The translations under genes were made by a program, and so were the position numbers. Below are positions 12,656 to 24,200 of a DNA stretch of 64,000 nt, in pieces; position 1 is the first letter of the stretch; each line of letters begins with the position of its first letter. The notes beneath the pieces are model-generated. The model was not told the DNA's origin, did no database searches, and saw only the letters and a program-made list of their open reading frames with translations. Source of the DNA: Scalesia atractyloides (Eukaryota > Streptophyta > Magnoliopsida > Asterales > Asteraceae). The stretch lies in NCBI GenBank assembly GCA_947069175.1, contig CAMTDV010000012.1, forward strand, positions 36,054,341 through 36,118,340, given 5' to 3'.

Positions 12656-12870
12656 AAAAGAAATCTCATCCTCGAGATTTTTATTCAAAAGATAGGGGTA
12701 CTTTTTTCGCATATTAGACTCAACATCCCATGTATATTCGGGGCCACAATGGGCATCCCATTTGACTTTCACGATGCGGATTATTTTCTTTTGAGGCTTT
12801 TTAACCCGTCGATCCTCGATCGAAATTGGTTTCTCAATGAACCTTAGGTTTTCATCAATTTGCACACCAT
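12647..12870 (-). pseudogene. gypsy-1 chromodomain (C-terminus of integrase)
   Basis: A 72-codon open stretch begins QIDENLRFIEKP and carries VKVKWDAHCGPEYTWDVES, the folded core of plant chromovirus chromodomains (hydrophobic VKVKW followed by an E-Y/F-TW motif). In this family the domain is thought to steer integration toward marked chromatin. It is out of frame with the preceding integrase module (12844-13065), so a frameshift near 12850 separates them. It ends at the polypurine tract, as is usual for these elements. Confidence 0.8.
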
Positions 12871-14165
12871 GGTCGACATTGCTAGTGACTCATCGGCTAG
12901 GCATTTCTTTAAATTGCATATGTGGAACACATCATGGATGCTACTGAGTTCCTCAAGCAGCTTAAGTCTATAAGCCATGGAACCGACCCATTCGATTATC
13001 TCAAATGGTCTAATGTATCTCGGGCTCAGCTTGCCCTTCTTTCCAAATCTCATCACACCTTTCAAGGGTGATACTTTTAATAAAACTTTGTCCTCAATTA
13101 GAATTTAAGAGGTTTACACCCCTTATCAACATAGCTCTTCTACCTATCACGGGCAGCTTTGAGCCTATCATGGATCTGAACAATATTTTCCGTGTCTCCA
13201 GGACTATCTCAGGTCCTGATAGTTGGGCTTCCCCAACTTCAGCCCAACAAACGGGCGTTCTACACTTTCTCCCATACAAGACTTCAAATGGAGCAGCCTT
13301 GATGCTAGTATGATAACTATTTTGTAGTAGAATTCAATTAGGGGTAGATGATCATCCCAACTACCTCCTAAATCAATCACGCATACTCACAGCATATCTT
13401 CCAATGTCTTAATGGTACGTTCACATTGTCCATCAGTCATCAGATGGTAAGCCGTACTAAAATTTAATCTCGTGCCCAATGATTGTTGGTAACTTTTCCA
13501 AAAGTGAGATGTATATCTAGTATCTACATCAGATACAATAGAAATAGGCACTCCATGCAAAGACACTATCTCGTCCACATATAATTTGGCCAATTTGTCG
13601 GAACTGTAAGTCTCCTTGATTGGCAGAAAATGTGCTGATTTAGTCAGTTTATCGACAATTACCCAAATCTTGTCATTGACACGTTTGGTCTTTGGTAACT
13701 TGGTAATCAAGTCCATAGTTACCATCTCCCATTTCCATGTAGGGATTTCAAGTTGTTGTAGCAGTCCTCTCGGTTTCTGATGTTCTGCTTTAACTTGCGA
13801 ACACGTTAGACATTTAGCTACATAAGTGGATATGTATTTCTCAAACCCATCCACCAATAATTCTTTTTCAAATCTTGGTATATTTCGTCTCCCCTAGGAT
13901 GTGCCGAATATTTGGAATTATAACCTTCCTGGAGAATCAGATCTCTGAGTCCTCCAAAGATGGGAACCCATACGTGATTATTTATCTCAGGATTCCATCT
14001 TTTCTAGGTGTTAACTGATCAACAGTTCCACCTAATCCTTAATTGGAAGCATTTGCTTTTAATAAGGCTTGTTTTTTAGCATCTAGCAGCTTCTCATTCA
14101 AGCTAGTGCGAAGCTTAATGCTTTTGGCGTTAATCCTGATAGGTTTAACTCTTTCTTTGCGACTC
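12844..14165 (-). pseudogene. gypsy-1 integrase
   Basis: The catalytic core runs about 13387-13857 with all three acidic residues recognisable: D in VTMDLITKLP, D in IVSDVDTRYTSHF, E in TDGQCERTIKTLEDML. The zinc-binding module is damaged around 13860-14000; its CLTCSQVKAEHQKP end is clear. The C-terminal module KGKLSPRYIRPFEIIEWVGSMAYRL lies at 12950-13050. Frame breaks near 13090, 13380 and 13860 split the gene. Integrase would insert element cDNA into host DNA, but this copy is dead. Confidence 0.85.
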
Positions 14166-14760
14166 AAGGTGTCAACATCCACATTTGCCTTACAGGGATA
14201 GAAACAAATCTAGCAATCGTAATTGTTCAATGTCTCCATCGAATGGCGTTGTCGCATATTCAAATCTTTCTGATTAAACATATACCGGAGACTTTTATGG
14301 TGAGTGTATATAATACACTTTGTGCCGTATAAATAGTGTCTCCACAACTTAAGTGCAAATACAACAACACCCAATTCTAAATCATGGGTGGTGTAATTCT
14401 TTTCGTGCACTTTGAGTTGTCATGATGCATATGCAATCACTTTGCCTCTTTGCATGAGTACACAACCCATACCTGTGTACGATTCATCACAGTGAACAAT
14501 GAAGTCTTCAATCCCCTTAGTAAGGATTAAGTTAGGAGCATTTCTTAATTTATGTTTTAGAATCTCAAAGGATTCTTTTTATTAGGGACCCACTCAAACT
14601 TGACATTCTTGCGGGTCAGGGTAGTCAAAGGAGTGGCAATTCGAGAAACATTCTCAATGAACCTTCTATAATAACCGGTCAGTCCTAAGAAACTACGAAT
14701 CTCAGACGTAGTCTTGGGTGCCACCCAATTCATAATAGCTTAAATCTTGGGGGATCCACT
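14166..14760 (-). pseudogene. gypsy-1 RNase H
   Basis: Recognisable blocks on the minus strand are HDLELGVVVFALKLWRHYLYG and IYTHHKSLRYMFNQKDLNMRQR. In related elements the second block reads TDHKSL; here the catalytic Asp is His (codon at 14300-14302). Stops and frameshifts surround the block. The enzyme would degrade RNA in the RNA-DNA hybrid during reverse transcription. Confidence 0.8.
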
Positions 14761-15420
14761 TGGATACCAAACTCACTGAACACATGTCTAAGAAACTTCT
14801 CTAAGCCAAAACTCGCACTTAGAGAACTTTGCATAAAGCTTCTCTTACATTAGCAATTCAAGAGTGCATCTGAGATGTTTCTCGTGTTCATTCTGATTAT
14901 GAGAATAGATAAGTATGTCATCTATAAAGATGATGACAAACTTATCTAAATACGGCTTGCAGACTCTATTCATGAGATCCATAAATGTTGGAGGTGCGTT
15001 AGTGAGCCCAAAAGGCATCACTAAGAATTCATAGTGGTCGTATCTGGTTCTGAAAGCCGTCTTTGGAACATCCTCATTCCTAACTTTCAGTTGATGATAA
15101 CCAGATCTCAAATCTTTCTTCGAGAAATAACTAGCTCCTTGTAGTTGGTCGAACAGATCGTCGATCCTTGGCAATCGATAGCGATTCTTGATTGTTATCT
15201 TGTTCAGTTCGCGGTAATTAATGCACATCCACATTGAACCGTCTTTCTTCTTGACAAACAGAATAGGAGCTCCCCAAGGCGAGGAACTCAGCTGAATAAA
15301 GCCTTCTCTAATTGCTCATCCAATTGTGCCTTCAGCTTCATGGGTGCTAAGCGGTAAGGGGCTCTAGCTATAGGAGCAGATCCTTGCAAGATGTCGATCC
15401 TAAACGCGACTTGCCTCTCC
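14761..15420 (-). pseudogene. gypsy-1 reverse transcriptase
   Basis: A 129-codon open stretch (14845-15234) carries INYRELNKITIKNRYRLPRIDD, motif A SKKDLRSGYHQLKV (catalytic Asp kept; the usual Ile before it is Lys), the MPFGLTNAPPTFMDLMNRV block, and motif C FIDDILIYS with both Asp residues. The upstream part (ELLEKAFIQLSSSPWGAPILF-like, 15240-15330) is out of frame. The catalytic core is intact but isolated by frameshifts. Confidence 0.85.
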
Positions 15421-15960
15421 GAGGGTAGACAAGGTAAATCTTAAGGAAATACATCGCAATACTCCGAAATGACTGGTATATCTTTGATCTTTGGCTTTGA
15501 CTCATCAATAGTCACTTGTGCCATGTAGATGTGGCATCCTCTCTTCAAACACTTGGACACCTTAAGCAATGATACTTTCTCAACATAGTGTAGATCTCCA
15601 TGAATGGTGAGTACGTCACCGAATGGGGAATTAATCTCGATAAGTTTCTTATCGTAGGCAATACGGGCTTGGTTATGAGCTAACTAATCCATGCCTAAGA
15701 CTATATCGAACCCTGCCAAATTCATTGGCAAAACATTCACATGAATAGAATGATTCTTAATGGATATAACACATTCATCAAGAATAGTAGAAGCGGTTTT
15801 ATACTACCGTCTGCCATCTCGACCTCATAAGTAATATCTAAAAGTCTTAGGGGTAGGTTTAAAAGTTTACTAAACTTATGATTAACAAAGCTCTTACCAG
15901 CTCCAAAATCAAATAGAACTCTAGCAAATACACCATTTACGAGAAACGTACCCGTAATGA
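15421..15960 (-). pseudogene. gypsy-1 aspartic protease and linker
   Basis: Minus-strand translation gives a RVLFDFGAGKSFVNHKFSKLL block near 15860-15925. The aspartyl protease triad, normally D-S/T-G, reads D-F-G because codon 15905-15907 is TTT. A downstream GMD-like block and a linker to RT follow, with several stops. In its active form it would cut the Gag-Pol polyprotein. Confidence 0.75.
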
Positions 15961-17155
15961 CGTTCGCATCATTAACTGCTTCTCTTGCAGTTAGTTGGAA
16001 AGCTCTAGCATTGGTCTTCTTTGCCTCCCCAAGCTTAGTAGTACCCTTAGTAGTGCGTTTAGGGCAGTTGGTCTTTATTGGCCTTTTTCACCAAATCCAA
16101 AGCATACAACATTCTTTAAGTCCCTACCTTCATGGGACTAATGACCAGTCACTTTGTAGATACCACACTGCTTAGGGATCTAATCTGTCTGACACTGTCC
16201 CCAGTGTCGTTTCCCCCAAGTCTTACAAACAGGTCTTTCATCCGACCTCTGCTGGTTCTTATGGAACCCAAATTTGCCTTCTTGGATTTTTAGAAGTGAT
16301 CATCATTATGCTTCCTTTTCCCGTCAGTTTCAATCTTGATTGACTTTATCCTCACTTCGTCCTGAGTGAGTGAAAGAGATAGATCTATAGCAAATCTAAA
16401 AGTAGCGCCTTGGATGCTTTAACCATACCCTTGATCCCTAGTGCTAACCCACCAATAAACCATGCAATGCGCTTAGACTCGGGAGTTATCAGATAAGGAA
16501 CCAATCTGGATAATGAATTGTAGTCGGACTCATATTTTTGACAATCCAGATTCTTCATAGTGAGAGTCAAGAAATCAGACTCCACTTTCTCCACTTCATG
16601 AGGAGGACAATAAGTCTCCTTGATCAGGTCCACAAACTTGGACCACTTCATATTATATAGGACACTTTCCCTGTAGATTGGATCATGGCTTTCTACCATG
16701 TTAGGGCATCACCCTTAATGACTGAGATACATACTTCACAATATCCTTATCAGCACATCCGCTGATATCAACAACTGTCTCCATCTCATCGAGCCACTTC
16801 ATGGCATTGATGGCTCCCTTCTCCCCTGTGAAATCTCGGGGTTTACAAGATACAAGATATTTGTATGTGCACCCGTCTTTAATAGACCGGTTTTCTCCTT
16901 GGCAACTTGCTTAAGCACAATCCTTTCATTTGAAGAGTAATGTGAGCTCTCAGATTTATATGTGGAAAGATGTGGATTTGACTAGGACTTCGGATGGGTC
17001 GAACCCGATCCTTTAAAATTGGCCATGAAATTTTCCATGGCTTTGCATACCTCAGCGGCAATCAGGGCTTGAAGGTCATTTCCTTCGCCCTCATGGGTAG
17101 CGTGTCCAATGTTTCCACGTCCATCTACGGCTCCTCCAGAATTCTAGTTGGCCAT
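15961..17155 (-). pseudogene. gypsy-1 gag
   Basis: The start ATG is at 17155-17153, followed by a premature TAG at codon 4 and another stop after HPKS near 16980. The best retained capsid stretch is 16385-16699 (MKWSKFVDLIKETYCPPHEVEKVESDFLTL), a retrotransposon gag core. Two zinc-knuckle relics near 16090-16180 have lost key residues: the first reads CGIY where CGIC is expected, the second CFGF, and its His is Gln. Gag would form the virus-like particle; this copy cannot. Confidence 0.8.
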
Positions 17156-17254
17156 CTATAGAAATTTTGGACTATGCCAATAATTAATAGATTAATGATA
17201 TATCTGATTAAAATAGACATGGTCATCGAATTTGATGACTTGATAATGATATCA

Positions 17255-18170
17255 GCCGAGATCTCAATGGATCATAATGGCTGTAAGGTTAGAATATATA
17301 TCCTCCACCTTTTGTTTAAATAGTTGATCATTGAAGTTATGTCTCAATGATTTAATAATAACATTGATCTCATTAGATCATGTGGCTATAAGGTTTGGAC
17401 ATATGTCCTTCACCCCATTTGGACAGTGTGCCCATGTGGTCATAACAGTTATTATCTCAATGGAAAATAAAATATAGCTCATAGGCAAATCATTTTAACA
17501 TTACACTGAGTGTTAAAATATAATGATCATCTAATTTGATGATATCATTAGCCAAGATCTCATTCGATTATATAGGCGATAAGGCTTGGACATATGTCCT
17601 CCACCTTTTTGGTCAATTTGATTCCTCATTTCCACATTACCAGACACACTAACATTACAATGAATGTTAATGTAGAATGGATGTCTTTATGGTTTGATAA
17701 TATATATATATACATATAATAATATATATATGTATATATATTATGTATATATATATGTGTGTATATATATATATATATGTGTATATATATATGTGTGTGT
17801 GTATATATATATATAATGTATATATATATATGTATATATATATATAATTCATTATTCGTAGTCTCATTGGACCATGAGAATAAGGTTTGGGCATATGCCC
17901 TCCACCTCTTTGGTTAGTGTGATTCCTCATTACCACACTGCAATTTTATTATTTCCAATTATGTAGGCTTAGCCATATGGGTTGATCAAACCATTAGAAA
18001 ATCTTGTTGAATATTCGTAGTCTATTGGACCATGAGAATAAGGTTTGGGCATATGCCCTCTACCCCTTTGGTTAGTGTGATTCCTCATTGCCACACTACA
18101 ATTTTATTATTTCCAATTATGTAGGCTTGCCATATGGGTTGATAAAACCATTAGAAAATCTTGTTGAAAT
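17255..18170. repeat. Tandem array in gypsy-1 leader, with GGRCATATGYCC dyads
   Basis: Five diverged units share a core of 'CTCATTGGATCATG ... ATAAGGTTTGG' plus a palindrome and CTCCACC. The last two units (about 17855-18010 and 18013-18168) are close copies of about 156 bp; the first three (about 17255, 17365, 17550) are more decayed. Perfect 12-bp palindromes occur at 17397-17408 and 17588-17599 (GGACATATGTCC) and at 17889-17900 and 18047-18058 (GGGCATATGCCC). Confidence 0.85.
17698..17848. repeat. TA / TATG microsatellite
   Basis: About 150 bp of (TA)n interspersed with TATG and TGTG steps, embedded in the gypsy-1 leader array. It explains the low-complexity open frame on the minus strand here. 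Confidence 0.95.
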
Positions 18171-19009
18171 TTTGTGCAGATCGATAAAGTTCGAATTAAA
18201 ATCGAGACGATCGCTTAAAAAAAGATTGAATGAATACATATAATATTATTTCAAGATTATCATTTGAGATAGGGAATTACGATACGAGTCCACATAGGGG
18301 ACTTTTGAAAGGAAATTACAAACTTAATCCACATATAGACTATTGTAAATGAAGTACATTGAAATGTCAAACATGGACTTTTGAAATTTTAAAGTGAAAT
18401 ACAATAAAAGAAAGAGTCTTTAGTAGTCTCTTTGTTATTTTCGCTAATCCTCTTCTTGTTTCACCTTGCATGGCATAGATCGTGAAGGGTTTAGCGATTG
18501 ATAAGAGTTCTCCAAATAAGGACTCATCATAGGAGTGGAACCAGCGGTATCCATTGATAATGAATAATATAGGTCACGAATTGGAAATTGGCTTATGTAA
18601 GTAAGGTTTGAAATTTTGAAATTTGGAGGTAGAAATATGGATCGTCAATGTCCACCGGTATACGTTCTGATGTCTGGTTCAGTGGTTTATCGGTTTGGGG
18701 TTCATTCGGGAAAATGATGTGTTGGCCATAGGAGGAGGGTAAAGAGGTCATCCTTACTCCTGGTCATGCAGACATTCTTGGTTTAGTACAAAACTTTCGT
18801 TGCCGAGCCTTCAAAGGAAATAATATAGGATCCATATCTGCGGGTCCTTGCTAGGAGACATATTCCTGAAAATCATAAAATCAATAACTATATATATATA
18901 GATGAGAGTATCCTTAGGTTAAATCTAGACTCGGAATACCCTAAGGATTATGCTAATGTGATATTTGAGATTAAAAACAAAAGGCTAGGGTTTAATTCAC
19001 TCAAATGTT

Positions 19010-19022
19010 GGCTCTGATACCA
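19010..19022 (-). other. gypsy-1 primer-binding site (tRNA-iMet)
   Basis: Reads TGGTATCAGAGCC on the minus strand, a 13-nt match to the complement of the plant initiator tRNA-Met 3' end. It lies three bases from the LTR end. Confidence 0.9.
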
Positions 19023-19025
19023 ACC

Positions 19026-19660
19026 TATCACACCCTGATTTCCCGGTGGGCCCGATTGGGGTAATTGACAAATTGATACATATACACAAATAACACAATG
19101 GAAGTCTGGGAGTATAAAATACTATTACAAATGTCCAAATATTCAAATATAATACAGACCGAAATATAAAAGATCCACATGCGCATCCGATAAAAACAAA
19201 AATGATTATGTAAACAGACTACTAGGCTTCATGCATGGAGTTGCAAATTCCACTTAAGCATTTACCTGGCAGCTTCCAACCTATTTATGTACTTTGCAAC
19301 ATTCACTTAGTCTTTTAAAGATACGTCAGTTTACACTGGTAAATACAAATAATCGATACATTTTGAAAATATTTCAAAATCATTTATGTACACAATGGTA
19401 CATATATTTTCATAAATAACTTGGGGTAAACTATTTCTCATGTTATCAGTTTTACATGCTTGTCAATACATATAGGGCCCAGAAACTATGTCGGGATCAT
19501 GATTTACCGACACACCACTTTAATACTCATACTGGGTAAAACCCGTATTAGGTTATAAAAATATTTTAGTATATCATTCGCATCTGTCAGGTGTATGCCT
19601 ACACCCCGTGCTTAGGTCGTGGCCATTTGCAATTAAATAGGTTATAAAAATATTTTATTT
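19026..19660 (-). mobile_element. gypsy-1 5' LTR, piece 1
   Basis: Begins TATCACACCCTG, equivalent to TGTCACATCCTG at 10149 with the terminal TG mutated to TA. It aligns with 10149-10766 of the left LTR. It ends in a 21-bp stretch (GGTTATAAAAATATTTTATT, about 19640-19660) that repeats 19552-19573 out of place, directly against the truncated copia-1 LTR. Confidence 0.85.
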
Positions 19661-19889
19661 TGTCTGTCGCTTGTTCTTAGTTACGTCAGTATTGTACGGT
19701 CTTCGTTTGTTGTGTCTGTAAAGTTTTGGTCGTGTCGACCAAATCAAGATATCCTCCAAAATTGATTTAGTACGACATTTAGTTTGTATATGTTGTAAAA
19801 CAGTTGCATGTGTGCATACTGTTAAGTTTTGTATTTCTGATCTTGCTGTCTGTGCGGTATGTTTGTTAGCAAGGTTCTCCAAAGAACCA

Positions 19890-20160
19890 CTTATTCGTGA
19901 GAGTGAACTGTGCTTCGTACGAGCAAGTTGCTTGCTCGTACGAGCCATTGCTTGTTCGTGCGAGTCATTTACATATTCGTACGAATGACCATTCAAGAAC
20001 ATTTGCTTGCTTGTACGAGCGAGTTACTTATTCGTACGAGCCACCAGATTGTTTGTACGAGTAACCCTTCCACGAATAACAGTTCTTCACTAGCAGCTGA
20101 TTGTTCGTGAGAATAGTCCACGAAGAACCTGTTCTTCGTGGGCTTTGTAGTCCTTCGTAT
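19890..20160. repeat. TTCGTACGAG-like array in copia-1 5' LTR U3
   Basis: About eleven diverged copies of a TTCGTACGAG dyad. Successive TCGTAC cores start near 19915, 19936, 19956, 19977, 20011, 20032 and 20053, so most are spaced 20-21 bp. The array ends about 40 bp before the TATA box. The CpGs are well kept compared with the AT-rich surroundings. Confidence 0.85.
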
Positions 20161-20199
20161 GACCAGTAATATTCTTCGTGATGTTGCTAGGTGTTGGGC

Positions 20200-20209
20200 C
20201 TATATATAG
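20200..20209 (+). promoter_or_regulatory. TATA box of copia-1 5' LTR
   Basis: CTATATATAG in the context GGGCCTATATATAGAC; the same box occurs in the 3' LTR at about 33353-33362. A transcript start about 30 bp downstream would be typical. Confidence 0.75.
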
Positions 20210-20446
20210 ACATGCACTTCCAGTTCATGTAAGAGAGAGCACAGAGAGAATACCTTGAGTCTGTATGAACATTGTGTGTATGTGTTTATACTAGCTCTCT
20301 TCAGTTAATCAAAAGATAGTGAATCTTTGGTTACTTTTGTTTACTATACTTTGCTTTGGTTTGCATATACACTTGGATTTCGCATTCGTGTGTGTGCTAA
20401 ACAACAAGGAAGTAGGTTATCTTGATCCTCCAAGTAGATCTACAAG

Positions 20447-20457
20447 TGGTATCAGAG
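20447..20457 (+). other. copia-1 primer-binding site (tRNA-iMet)
   Basis: TGGTATCAGAG lies two bases after the LTR end; this matches 11 nt of the complement of initiator tRNA-Met, after which the sequence diverges (TTTTGG). Confidence 0.85.
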
Positions 20458-20927
20458 TTTTGGCTCTCTTCATTGTTTAAAACCAAGCATAATGTTGTGT
20501 TTGAGCAAGTTGTGAAGCTTTCTGGAAGCGTTCTTGATCTTCAAACAAGAAACTTAAGTTTTTACAAGAAAAGTAGCTTAAAACTTAGGTAAAACTTGTT
20601 ATTTTCAGAAAATTTTTATAAAAACCTTGTTAAAATACATGGAGAATGTTATATATGGTTTTTTCTTGAAATTTTCTATGAAAGTTTAGTTTGACATATT
20701 TTCCGAAGCACTTGTCAGACAACTCACCGGAATATTCCTTTAGGGTTGACTAAATCATAAGATTGGACTGAAAAGATGCTTTTTGGAATGTTTGTCTTTT
20801 TAACCAAATCTGTGTAGACAACTGACAACTTTCAAACAAACTCAGAAACAAGTTTCTGATACAAAAGGAAAGTTCTCACCAACTAACCCTGCAAAAGATT
20901 CCTCCCTACGAAAGACCCCTGTGTGAA

Positions 20928-21060
20928 TAACCCGTCCGACACGAAGAACCAATTGTTCGTGCGAAGGACCAACTGATTCGCACAAACAACCAGTGTTCAC
21001 ACGAAGAACCTATGGTTCGCACGAATCTGTGGCTCGCACGAAGAACGAAGTTTTTCATGA
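20928..21060. repeat. TTCGCACGAA-like array in copia-1 leader
   Basis: Five to seven copies of a TTCGTGCGAA/TTCGCACGAA motif at about 20-bp spacing, between the PBS and the gag start. Same motif family as the LTR array, with CpGs preserved. Confidence 0.8.
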
Positions 21061-21204
21061 CTTTTTAGGATATTCGTGATAGTTTTTCATGAGAATTGAT
21101 ACTTGGTAGTTTTTGAAATTGTGAACCTTTACAAGAAAACTTTTATTTCAAGTTAATCCTTGGAATCTTGATTTTTAAGCTATTTTTTATAAACAAACAA
21201 ACAA

Positions 21205-24200
21205 AATGGGTACAAATCCTTGGGATTGGGGGTGTGGTTCAAGTACATACCAGGATTCACCACAATCTAGCTCCGCAACCTCATGGTTAAATCATTAATT
21301 CCTCAGCAGACGGCCATGATTACCGCTAATCAATGGGCGTTTGTGGCAAATCAAAATCAAAGCATTCAGACTCTTCTCATTAGCGAGAGTGAAACAGGAA
21401 GTAACAACCGTCCACCGAAGTTGAATCATATGAACGATTATCCCTCATGGAAAAGTCATTTTCATACGTATGCTCTTGGTCAAAATACAGAATTGTGGAC
21501 ATGTTTTACTACACCATACAAGGAATCTCTAGAAGAAGCAGGATCAAATCCAACCTCTTTAGCAAACTTAGATGAAAATGATCAAAAGGCTTATGATTTA
21601 GAGAAGAAGGCATTTGCTATCCTTACACAAGCACTTCATAAGGATATTTATCATTAATTTGTGTACTGTACCACAACCAAGAATTTGTGGGATACTTTAG
21701 AAGCAAGAGGGGAAGGAAATGCTGCAACAAGAAGATACGAATGATCTTCTGAAGAAGAGTTTGAAGGTTTTCTATTCATGGAGAATGAAACACTAAGCGA
21801 CATGACAACATGTTTCTATCATCTGCTTAGTGAAATGTATTCATACAAGGTGCACGCATCTCCACAAGAGATTGTGATGCGTTTTGATGATGCATTACCA
21901 TCCTAAGTGGAGTCAATTTATTGATTTACTAAAGCACACAAATGTTTTGGATATGATCAATATTTATGAGTTTGTTTAGAAGCTTGAGAACAAAAATGAA
22001 GAAGAAATACGAAAAGCAAAAAGAGTTCCTGTCCCATAAAACCCTGAAATGTATTTTGGAGGCATTAACAAAAGCGTTAGTACAACTCGGCAACCGAAAC
22101 TCCAAACAACATTTATGTGAAATGTTAACCCTTTTCTACCACAGTCAGTTCAAACAGATCAATCTGCTGGCTCAAGTGCTCAAACCTATGGTCAAGCATT
22201 TGATCCTAAAGCCTTTCTTCCACAACCACAAGTTGTTACACCTCAAGTTCCACAACAAGCTTCTCAATGAGATTCTATGGTAACAACTTTCAAACTTCAA
22301 ATCCTAATACCTTCAGACTTGATACTTCACATCATTCCAAGGTCAGTGTAGAAGTTCCTCGGGAACACATGGAACTTCTGAACACTATGGTTAGTGCATA
22401 CTGTGGACTAGTTGCCGGTCAAATCAGAAACATCAAATTGACTAATGAGGACTATCAACAAATAGACAGGGATGAAATGGAGTTGATGGATATTAAGTGG
22501 GCATTTGCTAGTGTGGTTAGAAGAGCGAAAGACTACATGAGTAGAACTGGAAGAACAAGTTTAGAAAGCAAGAAAGACACAAAATGGATTTGATAAAGAT
22601 GTTGTTACTTGTTTCAACTGTGGTGAAAAGGTCATTCAAACATGAATATACTCGACCTAGCAAGCAAGGAAATCACAACCCTTTCCCAAACCAACCATAC
22701 TCATCCAACACAACTCAAGTTAACAATGAACAAAGTATAGTAGCTGTTAACAACCCAAACAACTCCAACCAGTTTGGACCTTCAAACAACACAAGTAGAG
22801 CGTTAGTAGTTCAAGCAGATGAAGGATGTGATTGGTCAGTTCAGTTGGGAAAAAAGAATCAAGGAGGAACTGCTTGTTATGCTAAGATAATCAATCAGAT
22901 CAAACATGTTCACAATATTGACTCTTCTGATGATGATGATGATAGTTCTTGGTATAATGGGAGTTCTGACGAGGTAAGCTCAAGTATGGGTGGTTATGGA
23001 TCAGATTCGGATGTCAGGGAAAAGATTGATACTGAGGTCGATAAGTTGCTAAAAGAAACAGAGAAGCTGAAAAGTCAAAAGTCTGGGTTGATAAAGAAAG
23101 CAGAAGTTGCAAGGAAGTAGAAAAATTCTTTGCCAACAATGGACCTTTTTTTCATCATACTGCTTTTATGGCTAATGTTGCAGGTTCAACAAGTCAGGGA
23201 CTCTCCCAGGATATGCAATGATTGTACTAACTTACAAACTAAATTTGAAACAATTAACAGTCACAATCAAAGCTTAGTAGTTGAACTGTCAAAATGCAAA
23301 CAGGAAATATGGTTTTAACTCGCAATGAAAAAGAATTCAAATTTGTAATTGAGACACTTAAGAAAATCGTGTCTGAATTAACCAAAAACACTTTTGAACA
23401 AGCAAACTGGTATTGATAACTACATTAATATCCTTGAAGAAACGAAAATGGAGTTAGCCATTACCAAATGCGAGCATGATGCAATTAAGCTAAAATTGGA
23501 GAGTTATTTAACTCCCAATATGTGCTTGATCACATCATTGACGTTCATAAACTTAAAGGAGATGTAAAATGCATTGCGTATAAATTGTGTCCACCACCAT
23601 CGAAACACAAATATACCAAATTACCTGATGAGGAGGAAATGCCACGTTTTGAACCATCTGTACCTCTTAATCCTGAAGAGTTTGCAGCAGGGTTAGGGTT
23701 CAAACTAGACAATTCCTCAATAAATCTAGAAAGACAGAGAAATTATCATCAATTGTTGATCAAAGTCCATCTACAATAGAGGTGGAGATTCACCAGATGA
23801 TGAGTCAGACAAGATCGATCAGGATCAATCTCCTGATAAAGAGAAAGGGGTAGAAATTTCTACTACTCCCGGTGTGCAATCAGCTGTAAATCAAGGGATT
23901 GATCCATCAAATCTATCAAGACACTTGTTTCCACATTTAAGAGTAACAATGTGTTGTATACTTTGATTGGTGATGAGAAAATTTACTCAAACAAGGATTT
24001 TCCAATCACAAAATATCAATCTAACTTCAATTGATCAAGTTTTTGAAAATTCAACAACCAAATTTTTGGGAAAGAAAAATCCAATCAAATCACAACCATT
24101 AATCGCTTTCTAAAAGTAGACAACAAGAAAAGCGAGCAGAAAAACCTAAGATGTCACAACCAAAGGTTGAAGCTAAAGGAGCTCACAACAAGAAAAAGGG

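Larger units (their letters stand above)
17156..19009 (-). other. gypsy-1 untranslated 5' leader
   Basis: Lies between the PBS (19010-19022) and the gag ATG on the minus strand. It has no coding potential. Its gag-proximal part is a degenerate tandem array (17255-18170) with an embedded TA/TATG microsatellite. 18170-19009 is unique AT-rich sequence with a small (TA)n at about 18889-18900. Confidence 0.75.
19661..20444 (+). mobile_element. copia-1 5' LTR, truncated at its left end
   Basis: Matches the 3' LTR from its base 17 onward and ends in ...GATCTACA before the PBS. The first 16 bases present in the 3' LTR are absent. By eye the two LTRs agree at roughly 95% of positions outside indels. 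U3 holds the TTCGTACGAG array (about 19890-20160); TATA is at 20200-20209. Confidence 0.9.

Noticed and set aside
17667..17936. 89-codon open frame made mostly of Tyr, Ile and Thr
   Set aside because: A translation of the TA/TATG microsatellite.
19010..19022. tRNA-gene-like sequence
   Set aside because: It is a short primer-binding site complementary to a tRNA 3' end; no cloverleaf or A/B boxes are present.
19890..20160. Regular 20-21 bp repeats resembling a CRISPR-like array
   Set aside because: Plant nuclear LTR context; repeats are short dyads with related linkers, not direct repeats with unique spacers, and no cas genes are present.
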